Shown: positions 1 to 8,482, counted from the stretch's first letter. The stretch is 64,000 nt of DNA from Fermentimonas sp. (GCA_015478775.1 JADMKP010000010.1:174593-238592); one strand, 5' to 3'. Program-made: numbers and translations. The notes: generated by a model not told the origin, from the sequence alone.

Positions 1-241
1 GCGTTAATCAGGTGGATGAGAAAGTTTTGGAAGACTAAAACAAATACGCTTAAAGCATTTATAACTGGAATCAAGATGGATTTTTAAAGCTGTTAAAAAC
101 ACAATTAAATATAATGTTACAAATGGTATAACGGAAGGATTCGTAAACAAACTCAAAGTTGTAAAAAGAGTTATGTACGGAAGAGCTGGACTGGAACTGC
201 TCAAAAGGAAAATGATTATGGAGAAAATCCTTTTCAACTAA
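1..241 (+). pseudogene. ISL3-family transposase, C-terminal remnant
   Basis: Frame 1 from the window edge reads LIRWMRKFWKTKTNTLKAF and stops at 85-87. The reading continues in frame 2 from about 80 to the stop at 239-241 and contains NGITEGFVNKLK followed by KRVMYGRAGLELL. The pattern NG-x-x-EG-x-x-N-x-LK ... KR-x-MYGRA is the C-terminal signature of ISL3-family DDE transposases. One extra T in the run at 81-85 explains the frame change, so the gene is inactive, at least as seen here. The 5' part lies outside the window. Just downstream (242-300) is non-coding sequence that could hold the element's right end, but no terminal repeat can be verified with one end only. Confidence 0.72.
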
Positions 242-355
242 ATTGAAGAAGAACCACAAAAATCAGGACGACATAGACGATAAGGGTATCCTGTTACAAA
301 TTTGTATTATCATACCTTACCTGTTAACTTATAAAAGTATAACCTTACTGATAAA

Positions 356-547
356 CTACTGTAAAGGTTTTTGTTCGATTATTTGGCCTTCACTATTTCT
401 TCTTACTAAATAAGGCACGCCATCAATAATGACAATCTCATAACTTTGATCAGTGCTTTCTTTTCCTCCTTTTATGGCAGCTAAAGATTCAGAATTTAGA
501 TAATCGTTTGCAAAATTGTTGTAGATAATAAATGATTTTTTTTTCAT
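356..547 (-). CDS. double-glycine leader peptide without cysteines (putative secreted peptide precursor)
   Basis: Predicted 63-residue peptide. Residues 1-28 form a leader of the Bacteroidales double-glycine type: a basic start, then LNSESLAAIKGG, matching the usual L(S/N)-x-E-x-(L/M)-x-x-I-x-GG pattern before the cleavage point at Gly27-Gly28. The 35-residue core is acidic and polar (IVIIDGVPYLVRR, ending EQKPLQ) and has no Cys, so it cannot form the disulfides expected of the other precursor at 8602-8787. It is transcribed away from the histidine kinase gene. Its promoter carries the same repeat array as the export-like operon at 3026, so it is probably co-regulated. It may be a bacteriocin, a signalling peptide or a substrate for modification; the sequence does not decide. 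Family membership resembles the GG-Bacteroidales precursors (TIGR04149-like), judged by eye. Confidence 0.68.
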   Translation of the reverse strand: MKKKSFIIYNNFANDYLNSESLAAIKGGKESTDQSYEIVIIDGVPYLVRRNSEGQIIEQKPLQ

Positions 548-578
548 GCTGATTAATGATTAAATGTTTATAAAGTAT

Positions 579-644
579 CAAAGATGATTGTTTTTTTAAA
601 AAGTATGTCTAACAGGCATCTAACAAATCTCTAAGTAATCTAAC
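579..644 (-). promoter_or_regulatory. promoter with four-copy GTTAGA operator array, for the Cys-free peptide
   Basis: On the minus strand the array reads GTTAGA (644-639), CTTAGA (635-630), GTTAGA (624-619) and GTTAGA (613-608), with start-to-start spacings of 9, 11 and 11 bp. After exactly 21 nt comes CATCTTTG (586-579), a fair match to the Bacteroidota -7 element TAnnTTTG. The start codon of the peptide gene is at 547, leaving a short leader. The same layout is found at 2903-2968. Direct repeats with about 11-bp spacing are the normal target of OmpR/PhoB-type regulators, and one is encoded at 2138-2818. That it binds here is inferred. Confidence 0.75.
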
Positions 645-725
645 CGCCTAGATTATTTAGTCTTATTTAACACAAGGATTTTGTCATCATATTGCGTTCC
701 AGTTTTTATTTTATTTCTTTTTACT

Positions 726-733
726 TATATTTG
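726..733 (+). promoter_or_regulatory. -7 promoter box upstream of the histidine kinase gene
   Basis: TATATTTG matches the Bacteroidota consensus TAnnTTTG and lies 23 nt before the kinase start codon. No convincing -33 TTTG partner is seen at the usual distance. Confidence 0.45.
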
Positions 734-756
734 CTCATAAATGGTAATCTTAAATT

Positions 757-2109
757 ATGAAAAATAACATTTTGACTTTCGTTTCTGTAGCTGCCATTTT
801 CATGCTGATAATATCACAAGTAGTATGGGTAAAACAATTAATGGAGCGCGACAAACAACGCTTTAAAATGGAACTGGAGGAAACTTTACAGAATATTGTA
901 ACTTTTTCTCTATCTAAAGAGTTAAGTAAGAAAGGAAGTGCTAATAAACAAGATTTTGAACTTATTCCTCTTGATGCTTCCAAGCTGCCACCCGGAGCTA
1001 TAATTAAAGGATCGTTTGACACCAAAGAATATTCATCCGATAAAAATCTTGGTAATTTCTTAGTAGGAGTTTTTGCAGAAGACCTTTTGTTGGAAAACCA
1101 AATTTCACTTGAACCAATCGACTCACTTTTTCAAAGAGAATTTCCACATTATGCCGAAATCGCAGCTTATACAATGTCCATACAAAAAAATGATTCACTA
1201 TTGAGTAAGCTTTTTATAGACGAAAAAGATTCTATGATACTGGATGCCAGCAATAAAAGTGTTAATGTAAGTATACCGTTAGGTGAAACTGGCACTTTTA
1301 GATATACCGCCCAAGTAGTATTCAAGCCTACTATATATATTCAACGTTTGCGATCTGTTTCAGCACTTTCAGCTATAGCTGTTATTTTGATTTCAATACT
1401 TCTACTTAATCAACTGGTACAATTGAAAAGGAAGTCGGTTGAAATAGATATACATAAAACCGTTGTCAGAGGTATTGTGCATGATTTAAAATCACCACTT
1501 GCATATGTATTCACTATGCTTGACTCATTTGAGGATAATGAAACATATGAACCCAACAAAAAGAAATATAATATTGCTAAAATTCGAGTAAAACATCTTT
1601 CTAAAAAAATAGAAGTTCTTTTATCTACATTAAGAAATGAGAAAAACAAATTACATATCCAACCGGAAACATTTAATGTAACACAAAACTGTCTGGATAT
1701 ACTAAAAGAACTGAAGGTTGTTTACCGTGCAAAAAACATCAGTCATGTTATGCAAACAGACAATGATGTACTTATTAGAGTTGATCCTATATATTTTGAA
1801 GCATGCTTACGTAATCTGTTGGACAATGCAATCAAATATGCAAAAAATGATGTCCTGTTAAACATATCTATTAATTTTAAAAATAATCAAATGACATTAT
1901 CTATTGCTGATAACGGGAAAGGAATACTTGCAAATGAACAAAAGAAAATATTCAATGAGTTTTACCGTTCTCACAAAGACTCATCCCTAAATAGTCACGG
2001 TATCGGGTTATTTTTTTCGCAAAGGATTGTACAGGCTCATTCAGGTAAAATACTTCTTGAAAGTGTTTTCGGAAAAGGAAGCACTTTTACAATTGTACTA
2101 CCTCAATAA
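757..2109 (+). CDS. sensor histidine kinase of the peptide locus
   Basis: Membrane-bound sensor kinase of 450 residues. Transmembrane segments at about 5-25 and 203-222 enclose an extracytoplasmic sensor region of about 175 residues with no recognised domain. The cytoplasmic part starts with a HisKA dimerisation segment; the phosphorylated His is His242 in VHDLKSPL. An HATPase_c domain follows, with an N box (LRNLLDNAIKYA), a G1 box (DNGKGI) and a G2-like SHGIGLFFSQ. It ends 28 nt before the OmpR-type regulator gene, so the two form a two-component pair. The gene is divergent from the 356-547 peptide and lies upstream of the VKOR-fusion operon, so it may sense the peptide or envelope state. 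The signal is unknown. Confidence 0.9.
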   Translation: MKNNILTFVSVAAIFMLIISQVVWVKQLMERDKQRFKMELEETLQNIVTFSLSKELSKKGSANKQDFELIPLDASKLPPGAIIKGSFDTKEYSSDKNLGNFLVGVFAEDLLLENQISLEPIDSLFQREFPHYAEIAAYTMSIQKNDSLLSKLFIDEKDSMILDASNKSVNVSIPLGETGTFRYTAQVVFKPTIYIQRLRSVSALSAIAVILISILLLNQLVQLKRKSVEIDIHKTVVRGIVHDLKSPLAYVFTMLDSFEDNETYEPNKKKYNIAKIRVKHLSKKIEVLLSTLRNEKNKLHIQPETFNVTQNCLDILKELKVVYRAKNISHVMQTDNDVLIRVDPIYFEACLRNLLDNAIKYAKNDVLLNISINFKNNQMTLSIADNGKGILANEQKKIFNEFYRSHKDSSLNSHGIGLFFSQRIVQAHSGKILLESVFGKGSTFTIVLPQ

Positions 2110-2137
2110 CTTTAAAGTCATATTAAAATTAATCATT

Positions 2138-2818
2138 ATGGAAGATAATATCATAACAAAAATTATCCTTGTTGAAGATGATGTTGATATGGGGGAAGTA
2201 GTTTGTACAGCTTTAAAGACTGACCGATACAAAATACATTATCAAACAACACTTATCGGTATTGAAGGAATTGTTAAAGCATTTAATCCTTCAATTGTAA
2301 TTTTGGATGTGGAAATCGGGGAAGAAGATGGAATTATAGCAGCCTCTAAATTACTGATAGAATATCCACAACTTCCGATTTTATTTATTTCTTCACATAC
2401 AGATATAGAAAGTGTTACAAAGGGTATAAGTACAGGAGGCGTGGGATATTTACGTAAGCCTTTTGAAATAAAAGAATTAAAAGCTTATATTGATAGATTT
2501 TCAATAACTAACAAAAAATCATCTATTGTAAGAATAGGGAGTTTTACATTAAATAAAACAACACAGAGTCTAAGCAATTCTATTAGTTTAACAAAACAAT
2601 TGACTCCTTTAGAATATGGTGTTTTAAATATGTTGTATGACTACAAAGAGGAAGTGGTTACTTATGAGCAGCTTTCGGAAAAAGTCTGGTGTAAAAAATA
2701 TGAGCTGACAGAAGCTTCAATGAATAATGTGATATCCAAATTGAGAAAAATATTTGAAAATGATCAAAATGTATCCCTTCAAACATTGAAGAATATTGGC
2801 TATAAATTTCTTTGCTGA
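2138..2818 (+). CDS. OmpR/PhoB-type response regulator of the peptide locus
   Basis: 226 residues from the ATG at 2138; an open frame extends upstream to 2027 but overlaps the kinase gene and carries no receiver homology. The receiver domain has the acidic pocket Glu13/Asp14/Asp15, phospho-acceptor Asp57 in ILDVEI and the conserved Lys107-Pro108. Residues of about 128-226 form a winged-helix DNA-binding domain (LTPLEYGVLNML ... YEQLSEKVW ... NVISKLRKIF ... NIGYKF), as in OmpR/PhoB. It follows the kinase gene directly. The obvious candidate targets are the two GTTAGA arrays at 608-644 and 2903-2939, whose 11-bp repeat spacing fits tandem binding by this family. Confidence 0.93.
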   Translation: MEDNIITKIILVEDDVDMGEVVCTALKTDRYKIHYQTTLIGIEGIVKAFNPSIVILDVEIGEEDGIIAASKLLIEYPQLPILFISSHTDIESVTKGISTGGVGYLRKPFEIKELKAYIDRFSITNKKSSIVRIGSFTLNKTTQSLSNSISLTKQLTPLEYGVLNMLYDYKEEVVTYEQLSEKVWCKKYELTEASMNNVISKLRKIFENDQNVSLQTLKNIGYKFLC

Positions 2819-2902
2819 TAAACTTTGTTATTGTATACTTCCATTAATTTGAATATTATTTGGGAATCCTTTTTTGATGAATTATCTTGTTTTACTATTA
2901 TC

Positions 2903-2968
2903 GTTAGATTTGTTAGTTATTTGTTAGACTTTTATTAGAAACGCATTCAAAAAAAATCTCAATCTTTG
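2903..2968 (+). promoter_or_regulatory. promoter with four-copy GTTAGA operator array, for the VKOR-fusion operon
   Basis: GTTAGA (2903-2908), GTTAGT (2912-2917), GTTAGA (2923-2928) and ATTAGA (2934-2939) have start-to-start spacings of 9, 11 and 11 bp. After 21 nt comes AATCTTTG (2961-2968), a -7-like element. The first gene of the operon starts at 3026. Spacings and the gap to the -7 box are identical to those of the minus-strand promoter at 579-644. The last repeat lies where a -33 element would be, which suggests activation at a promoter lacking a good -33 box. Confidence 0.78.
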
Positions 2969-3025
2969 CGAAAAGATAAAATTTAAATATAACTTTTTAC
3001 ATATATTTATTAATGAGTTCTAACC

Positions 3026-4432
3026 ATGAGAGATAATATTTTAACTACATTTCTTAGATTAGCTGGAGTGAAATACACCTATTCATTTTCAAGGCAGTAT
3101 TTTACAGAACACCCACATAAATTTAATTTGTTCGGATTATCATCCATGCTTACAGATTACGGTATTGAGAATGTTGGTGTGAAAATTTCAGATAAGAATG
3201 ATATCAGATCGTTAGACCCTCCTTTTATTGTTCATACCGGAAATGATTTTGCTGTTGTTGAAAAAATTTCAAACGATAATATCCTTTTTATTGAAAGGAA
3301 TAGAAAAATAAAAATCACACTGGGCAAGTTTTTTGAAATGTGGACAGGAAACACCCTGATTGCAGAAACAGACAAAACTTCGAAAGAACCGGATTATGAA
3401 ATTCATTTTAGAGAGGAATTATTTCAGAATTTACGAAAAATCGCGATCCTGTTTATTCTGCTTTTTTTATTTGCCTTTGCTTTTATCTCTTATAGAAGTT
3501 TTGCACAGATGGGGGTAGTACTATTGCTTCTGATAAATTTTGCAGGTGTATATATAGGCTATTTATTGGTTTTAAAACAGCTACATATACAAAGTGATTA
3601 TGCAGATAAAATATGCTCGCTATTTAAATATAATGATTGTAACAAAATATTAGATTCTGATTCTGCCAAATTTATGGGCGTTATAGGATGGAGTGAGATC
3701 GGTCTGGGCTATTTTATATCAAACGTAATTATTCTTTCACTATTACCGTCATTAATTCCTTGCATGCTTTTTATAAATATCTTTTGCTTACCCTATACCT
3801 TCTGGAGTATCTGGTATCAGAAGTTCAAGGCAAAACAATGGTGCCCTATGTGCTTAATTGTATTGTTATTGCTATGGGGAATATTCATTTCTGGTTTGGT
3901 ATTTGGTCTTATTAATTTTTATTCTATAACTTTCTGGGGGATAGTGATAACTGGTGGTATATATACAGTTGTTATTTTAACCATCAGTATGCTTATCCCG
4001 GTGATTTCACGAAGTTCAAAACTTGAGAGTATCCAGTTTGAAATTAACAGTATAAAGTCGGATATTGACGTATTTAATATATTATTAAAAAAACAACCTT
4101 TTTACAAGGTAAATAAAAATACATCAGGGATATTAATGGGAAACTCTAATTCTAATATGTTGATAACAATATTTACAAATCCTCATTGTAATCCTTGTGC
4201 TAAAATGCATCAAAGAGTTAATAATCTAATTTATAATAAACAGGACATCTGCGTCCAATACATTTTTTCATCGTTCGATAAAGAATTGGATGTTTCTAAC
4301 AAGTATTTAATTGGAGTTTATCAACAAAGAAATGGGGAAAAAGAACAAATATTTAACGAATGGTTTGAGAAAGGGAAAAATAATAAAGATAGTTTTTTTA
4401 CAAAATTCCCAATTAATATTAATTTAATATAA
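3026..4432 (+). CDS. membrane fusion: degenerate C39-like domain, VKOR domain, short thioredoxin-like domain
   Basis: 468 residues in three parts. Residues 1-115 resemble the C39 (bacteriocin-processing peptidase) fold found in front of such fusions, but there is no Cys in this part and the usual His region reads FIVHTGNDFAVV, so it is probably not a protease. Residues of about 135-325 form a multi-pass VKOR domain with loop cysteines Cys197 and Cys205 and the active-site CPMC at 273-276. Residues of about 365-468 start a thioredoxin-like fold with CNPC at 388-391 but end before the region expected to hold the cis-Pro loop. VKOR-Trx fusions make disulfides in exported proteins; the six-Cys peptide downstream is a natural substrate. 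First gene of the operon, under the GTTAGA promoter; 11 nt precede the next gene. Confidence 0.82.
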   Translation: MRDNILTTFLRLAGVKYTYSFSRQYFTEHPHKFNLFGLSSMLTDYGIENVGVKISDKNDIRSLDPPFIVHTGNDFAVVEKISNDNILFIERNRKIKITLGKFFEMWTGNTLIAETDKTSKEPDYEIHFREELFQNLRKIAILFILLFLFAFAFISYRSFAQMGVVLLLLINFAGVYIGYLLVLKQLHIQSDYADKICSLFKYNDCNKILDSDSAKFMGVIGWSEIGLGYFISNVIILSLLPSLIPCMLFINIFCLPYTFWSIWYQKFKAKQWCPMCLIVLLLLWGIFISGLVFGLINFYSITFWGIVITGGIYTVVILTISMLIPVISRSSKLESIQFEINSIKSDIDVFNILLKKQPFYKVNKNTSGILMGNSNSNMLITIFTNPHCNPCAKMHQRVNNLIYNKQDICVQYIFSSFDKELDVSNKYLIGVYQQRNGEKEQIFNEWFEKGKNNKDSFFTKFPININLI

Positions 4433-4443
4433 TAGAAATCATC

Positions 4444-5376
4444 ATGAAATTTAAGAAAATTAGTTCCTTAGCAATTGCGTGTATTATTTCGTTTTGGAAT
4501 ATAAATGCTCAAGTAAACCAAGATATACCTGTAAAAATAGGTGGATCGTATCAAAAGGATACAGAGTACCAAAAAGCAATAGAAAAAATAAAACTAGATG
4601 ATGCACAACTTCGTGTAACTTATCAGTTTAAATATGGTGTAATTAAACAAAAAGATATTTCATTTATTACAGATACAATGTTGCTGATTACCGGTGATAA
4701 TTATTCAATCTATTTTGATCAGAATGATATAAAAAGACGTGATGCATTTTCTTCTTATGTTAGACAAAATGGTCCCCCTCAGGTGTTTATGTCTACCTCA
4801 CAAAGTGAATTCTCGGAGTTAACTATTAATGAGAACAACTATTTTAGTCCTTCAGAATCAGGAGAAACAGCTCAATTGTATAAAGACCGGGGAAAAAATT
4901 TTATCACTGTTATGGATTTTGATAATTCTAATTTTGGTGCAAGTGAGTTATATTTTTATCAAGAAGAATCTATTCATATACCATGGGAGATAAAGGAAGA
5001 TACAATTTCTGTTTTGGGATATCTGTGCACAAAAGCTAACTGTGATTTTGGAGGAAGAATATATACAGCATGGTTTACTCAGGATATTCCTATAAATGAA
5101 GGTCCATACAAATTTTACGGTTTACCAGGCATGATTCTTAAGATTGAAGACTCGGAAAAGCTTTTTCAATTTGAAGCAATTGGATTAGAAAAATTAGAGA
5201 ATGCCGAAATTGTAATCGACGAAAATTCAAGATACTTAAAATGTACAAAAGAGGAGTATAGCACTATTAAAAAGAGAATGCGAGAAAATTTTACGGAATT
5301 TTATCGTGAAGGAATGTCGCTTAATTATTCTTATAGGAAAAATGGAATTGAATATATTCCTATTGAAAAGATATAG
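4444..5376 (+). CDS. GLPGLI family protein (copy 1)
   Basis: 310 residues with a Sec signal peptide (about 1-22, ending NINA-Q). The family signature is present as GPYKFYGLPGMILKI (about residues 218-232), followed by FQFEAIGLEKL. GLPGLI proteins (TIGR01200) are exported Bacteroidota proteins of unknown function, typically next to a TonB-receptor-like outer-membrane protein. Here the next gene follows after 3 nt and is such a protein. A second copy is encoded at 8873-9790. Lone cysteines occur in the middle of the chain. A role in secretion, processing or immunity for the peptide is a guess from the neighbourhood. Confidence 0.88.
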   Translation: MKFKKISSLAIACIISFWNINAQVNQDIPVKIGGSYQKDTEYQKAIEKIKLDDAQLRVTYQFKYGVIKQKDISFITDTMLLITGDNYSIYFDQNDIKRRDAFSSYVRQNGPPQVFMSTSQSEFSELTINENNYFSPSESGETAQLYKDRGKNFITVMDFDNSNFGASELYFYQEESIHIPWEIKEDTISVLGYLCTKANCDFGGRIYTAWFTQDIPINEGPYKFYGLPGMILKIEDSEKLFQFEAIGLEKLENAEIVIDENSRYLKCTKEEYSTIKKRMRENFTEFYREGMSLNYSYRKNGIEYIPIEKI

Positions 5377-5379
5377 CTT

Positions 5380-8010
5380 ATGAGGTTTTTTTGTGTGATA
5401 TTTCTTTTATGCACATGTATTTATTCTTCCTTTTCTCAAAAGGAGATAGGCGGTCGTGTTATAAATAAAGACAACAATAATCCCTTACCTTCTGTCAACG
5501 TTACGCTGCATCCGGCTGGTTCTCCGAATATACTTACATATACTATAACAGGTGAGGATGGAGGGTTCACACTTAAAATGAATAATATGCCCGATTCGGT
5601 AACAATATATGTAAGGGCAATGACTATCGAAGCTCAGTCGAAAACAATAAAAAGCAATAACCCAGGCTTTATAGAATTCGCCGTTGATGAGAAGGTAACC
5701 GAATTGAAGGAAGTTATTGTAAAAGCTCCCAAAATCAGACAGATGGGCGATACTATAAATTATTCCGTATTGTCATTCATTGATGAAACCGACCGCAGTA
5801 TTGGTGATGTGTTGAAAAAACTGCCTGGTGTACAGGTTTTGTCTTCAGGTAAGATTTTATACCAGAACAAAGAAATTAGTAAGTTTTATGTGGAGGGACT
5901 CGATCTGTTGCAGGGAAAATATGGAGTAGCAACCAATAATATCGATGCACAGCAAGTAGCAACTGTACAAGTTTTAGAGAATCATCAGCCTATAAAAGCA
6001 CTAAAAGATATGGAAGTTCCTGAGAATGCTGCCATCAACCTTAGGTTAAAACAATCGGCATTAGGGGCATTTTTTGTTACTGCTCAGTCAGGAGCCGGTC
6101 TACCGCCATTACTATTGAGTAACGAGCTGATAGGCATGCGCTTTACCCGCACACAACAGAATATGCTGGTTTATAAAGGGGACAACACCGGAAGAGATAT
6201 TTCCAAGGAACTTACCTCTTTCTATGATATGTTCAGTACCCCTATTAACTTTATGTCGGTTCAGGCACCCTCACCGCCTTCTATACAGGAGCAACATTAT
6301 TTATTCAATGATGCACACGTGATTTCTCTTAACGATTTGAGAACTTTAAAAAAAGATTTCATACTTACCAGTAATCTGAATTATCTGTACGATAATCAGA
6401 AAAGCAACAGTTTTGCCAAACAAGATATATTTGTAGATCAAGGACAGCCCATTCATATAGCGGAAGATTTGAGTTCGAGGTTTAATAAACGAGAACTGGA
6501 CGGTAATATTTCATTGGAATCAAATACAGACGTTGGTTTTCTTGAAAATAAATTCCATATAACTTCTAAATGGAATGACATGTTTGGGGATGTGGCTGCT
6601 GCACAAAATGTTTCCCAATGGCTAAAAACACCTTCCTTTAAAGCAGAAAACAAATTCAATTACCTAAAGCGAGAAAATACCAAACGTTTTAGAGTAGGCT
6701 CCACAATATCATTTAACACACACGATCATGTATTGCAAGTATCACCGATTCTTTATGATAATTTCAGTGTTTTTTCACCCGGAGATACGATAATGAGTCA
6801 GAATGTCTCGTTCAATCATTTTAAAGCCGATATGTATATATCTGGTGGAAATGAGAAAGGTCGCTTTGCAACCGACTACCGGCTTGGAGCATTTGCTAAC
6901 CTGTATAACATGAACTCCGAGATTTTGATGGGACAAACTGATATTCCTATATCTGCAGACAGTCTAAGAAATGACATAAAACGAAACGAAACAGGTGCAG
7001 AACTATCAACAATGGTGGCATACCGATTCTCTTCGGAAAGCCGTTTGTATACAAATATCCCTGTGAAGATATTATATCTTGACAGGCAGGATAGGGTACG
7101 CGATGCTAATAAGGACAATATGTTTTTGTTATTCGGTCCGAGTATATCATTGCAACATAGATTCACTATCAGAACCGAATTGGACGCTAATTTATCTTTT
7201 TCCAATAATATAGGTTCTATAACTGAAGATTACATTGGTTATATAATGACAACCTACCGCAGCCTCAATAAAAACGAAGGCATACTAAGTAAAAATAGGC
7301 AAACATCTGCTTACGTATATCTGAATCACAGAAACCCGTTTACCACTCTTTTTACGACACTAAGCTTATCTTATACCAATCAATGGAAGAATCTGTTGTA
7401 CGATATCCGTTATAGTGGGATATTGAACAACACTGTAAGTATAAGTCACCCAAACAACTCACAATACTATGGAGCGAATTTAACTTTGGGTCAGAGTGTG
7501 GATGCCATCAATTCGGAGGTCAGAATTGCTGCCAGATACAACCGCAGCAATTCGCTTTCACTGAACCAAGGAATTATTTCAGAATTCACATCTAATTCTT
7601 TTTCTGTATCACCCTCTATAAAAACAGACATTAGACGAAACCTAATCACCCAATACAGTGCAACATACCAACACAGCAATAACAAAATTAAGGCAGGTGT
7701 TTTACCTTCAATAAATTACTTCTCACAGAATTTAAGTATATCTTTTTTACCGGTAAAAAAACTGATTTTCAATTTAACGTTCAATCATTATTATAATAAT
7801 CTGATAGAATCTAATTCACGCTCGTCATTGTTTGGAAATGCCGGTATAAAGTATAAATGGGAAAAGATTGATTTAATGCTCGACTGGACAAATATTTTCA
7901 ATACCAGTCGATTTGTAACATACTCCTACAGCGATATCAGCAGCTATTATTCCTCGTATAACCTAAGACCTGCAGAATTGTTACTAAGGGTGAGATTTAA
8001 AATATTATAA
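5380..8010 (+). CDS. outer-membrane beta-barrel protein with carboxypeptidase-regulatory-like and plug-like domains
   Basis: 876 residues with a signal peptide (about 1-19). An N-terminal carboxypeptidase-regulatory-like beta-sandwich follows (GGRVINKDNNNPLPSVNVTL, about 24-100). Next comes a plug-like region (GDVLKKLPGVQVL, about 148-160, then FYVEGLDLL), and a long beta-barrel segment reaches the C-terminus. This is the architecture of the TonB-receptor-like proteins that accompany GLPGLI proteins. No clear TonB box is evident, so it may be a pore or secretion partner and not a classical nutrient receptor. The gene lies 3 nt after the GLPGLI gene and is probably translationally coupled. The barrel C-terminus ends in ...LLLRVRFKIL, as is common for these proteins. 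Confidence 0.85.
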   Translation: MRFFCVIFLLCTCIYSSFSQKEIGGRVINKDNNNPLPSVNVTLHPAGSPNILTYTITGEDGGFTLKMNNMPDSVTIYVRAMTIEAQSKTIKSNNPGFIEFAVDEKVTELKEVIVKAPKIRQMGDTINYSVLSFIDETDRSIGDVLKKLPGVQVLSSGKILYQNKEISKFYVEGLDLLQGKYGVATNNIDAQQVATVQVLENHQPIKALKDMEVPENAAINLRLKQSALGAFFVTAQSGAGLPPLLLSNELIGMRFTRTQQNMLVYKGDNTGRDISKELTSFYDMFSTPINFMSVQAPSPPSIQEQHYLFNDAHVISLNDLRTLKKDFILTSNLNYLYDNQKSNSFAKQDIFVDQGQPIHIAEDLSSRFNKRELDGNISLESNTDVGFLENKFHITSKWNDMFGDVAAAQNVSQWLKTPSFKAENKFNYLKRENTKRFRVGSTISFNTHDHVLQVSPILYDNFSVFSPGDTIMSQNVSFNHFKADMYISGGNEKGRFATDYRLGAFANLYNMNSEILMGQTDIPISADSLRNDIKRNETGAELSTMVAYRFSSESRLYTNIPVKILYLDRQDRVRDANKDNMFLLFGPSISLQHRFTIRTELDANLSFSNNIGSITEDYIGYIMTTYRSLNKNEGILSKNRQTSAYVYLNHRNPFTTLFTTLSLSYTNQWKNLLYDIRYSGILNNTVSISHPNNSQYYGANLTLGQSVDAINSEVRIAARYNRSNSLSLNQGIISEFTSNSFSVSPSIKTDIRRNLITQYSATYQHSNNKIKAGVLPSINYFSQNLSISFLPVKKLIFNLTFNHYYNNLIESNSRSSLFGNAGIKYKWEKIDLMLDWTNIFNTSRFVTYSYSDISSYYSSYNLRPAELLLRVRFKIL

Positions 8011-8022
8011 AAATAAATTAAA

Positions 8023-8298
8023 ATGAAAAATAAAATTGTTTTTATTATTATTTATTTGGGAGAGTTTCCGTGGTATTTTCCTTATTTCTTAAAGTCCTGT
8101 GCCTTTAATCCTGATATTGATTTTAAAATTTTTAGTGATAATAATATTCCACCATCTGTTAAGCCTTCTAATGTTTAATTAATAAATTATTCTCTTGGTC
8201 AATTTAATAAGGATGCTGCCATAGCCCTGAGCATTTATATCAAATTAAGAGAAACATATAAGCTTTGCGATTTTAAACCTGCATATGGTTTCCATTAA
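8023..8298 (+). pseudogene. DUF6625-type (glycosyltransferase-like) gene remnant
   Basis: The ATG at 8023 opens MKNKIVFIIIYLGEFPWYF, then FLKSCAFNPDIDFKIFSD, resembling the start of DUF6625 proteins (FIIPYFGKFP-type start, LKSC, D-F-x-IF-x-D). A stop at 8176-8178 interrupts it. In the same frame the reading continues to LRETYKLCDFKPAYGF, which fits the conserved YK-x-CD-x-KPAYG segment of that family, and stops at 8296. The rest of the protein (normally about 300 residues) is missing. It is a broken, 3'-truncated gene inside the peptide operon. Such genes often lie in surface polysaccharide or peptide loci, so the intact ancestor may have acted on a product of this locus. Family assignment is by eye. 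Confidence 0.6.
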
Positions 8299-8482
8299 TA
8301 TAATATCAATTTTATATGAAGAAGGAGTTGCTATCACATTTAGAGAATTAGAAAAGAAGATGTCTGAATTATTTGATAGAGTAGAAAATGATGGAATTGC
8401 TATCAGATCACTGTTAATAAGGAGTTTGAAATTTTTAGTAGGGAGTAATCTTGTTTATTTGGACAAAGATATTGAGTTCTAA
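8285..8482 (+). CDS. small hypothetical protein or 3' gene fragment
   Basis: 65-residue frame overlapping the end of the DUF6625 remnant. The sequence is coding-like, with EEGVAITFRELEKKMSEL and SLLIRSLKFLVGSNLVYLD, a helix-rich pattern ending in a short hydrophobic strand. No ribosome-binding site stands out and the ATG lies inside the remnant, so it may be the C-terminal scrap of a larger deleted gene fused to the remnant by the same deletion. Function unknown. Confidence 0.35.
   Translation: MVSINIISILYEEGVAITFRELEKKMSELFDRVENDGIAIRSLLIRSLKFLVGSNLVYLDKDIEF

Noticed and set aside
4-259. Two minus-strand reading frames in the first 260 bp
   Set aside because: They are shadows of the ISL3 transposase remnant, which shows family motifs on the plus strand.
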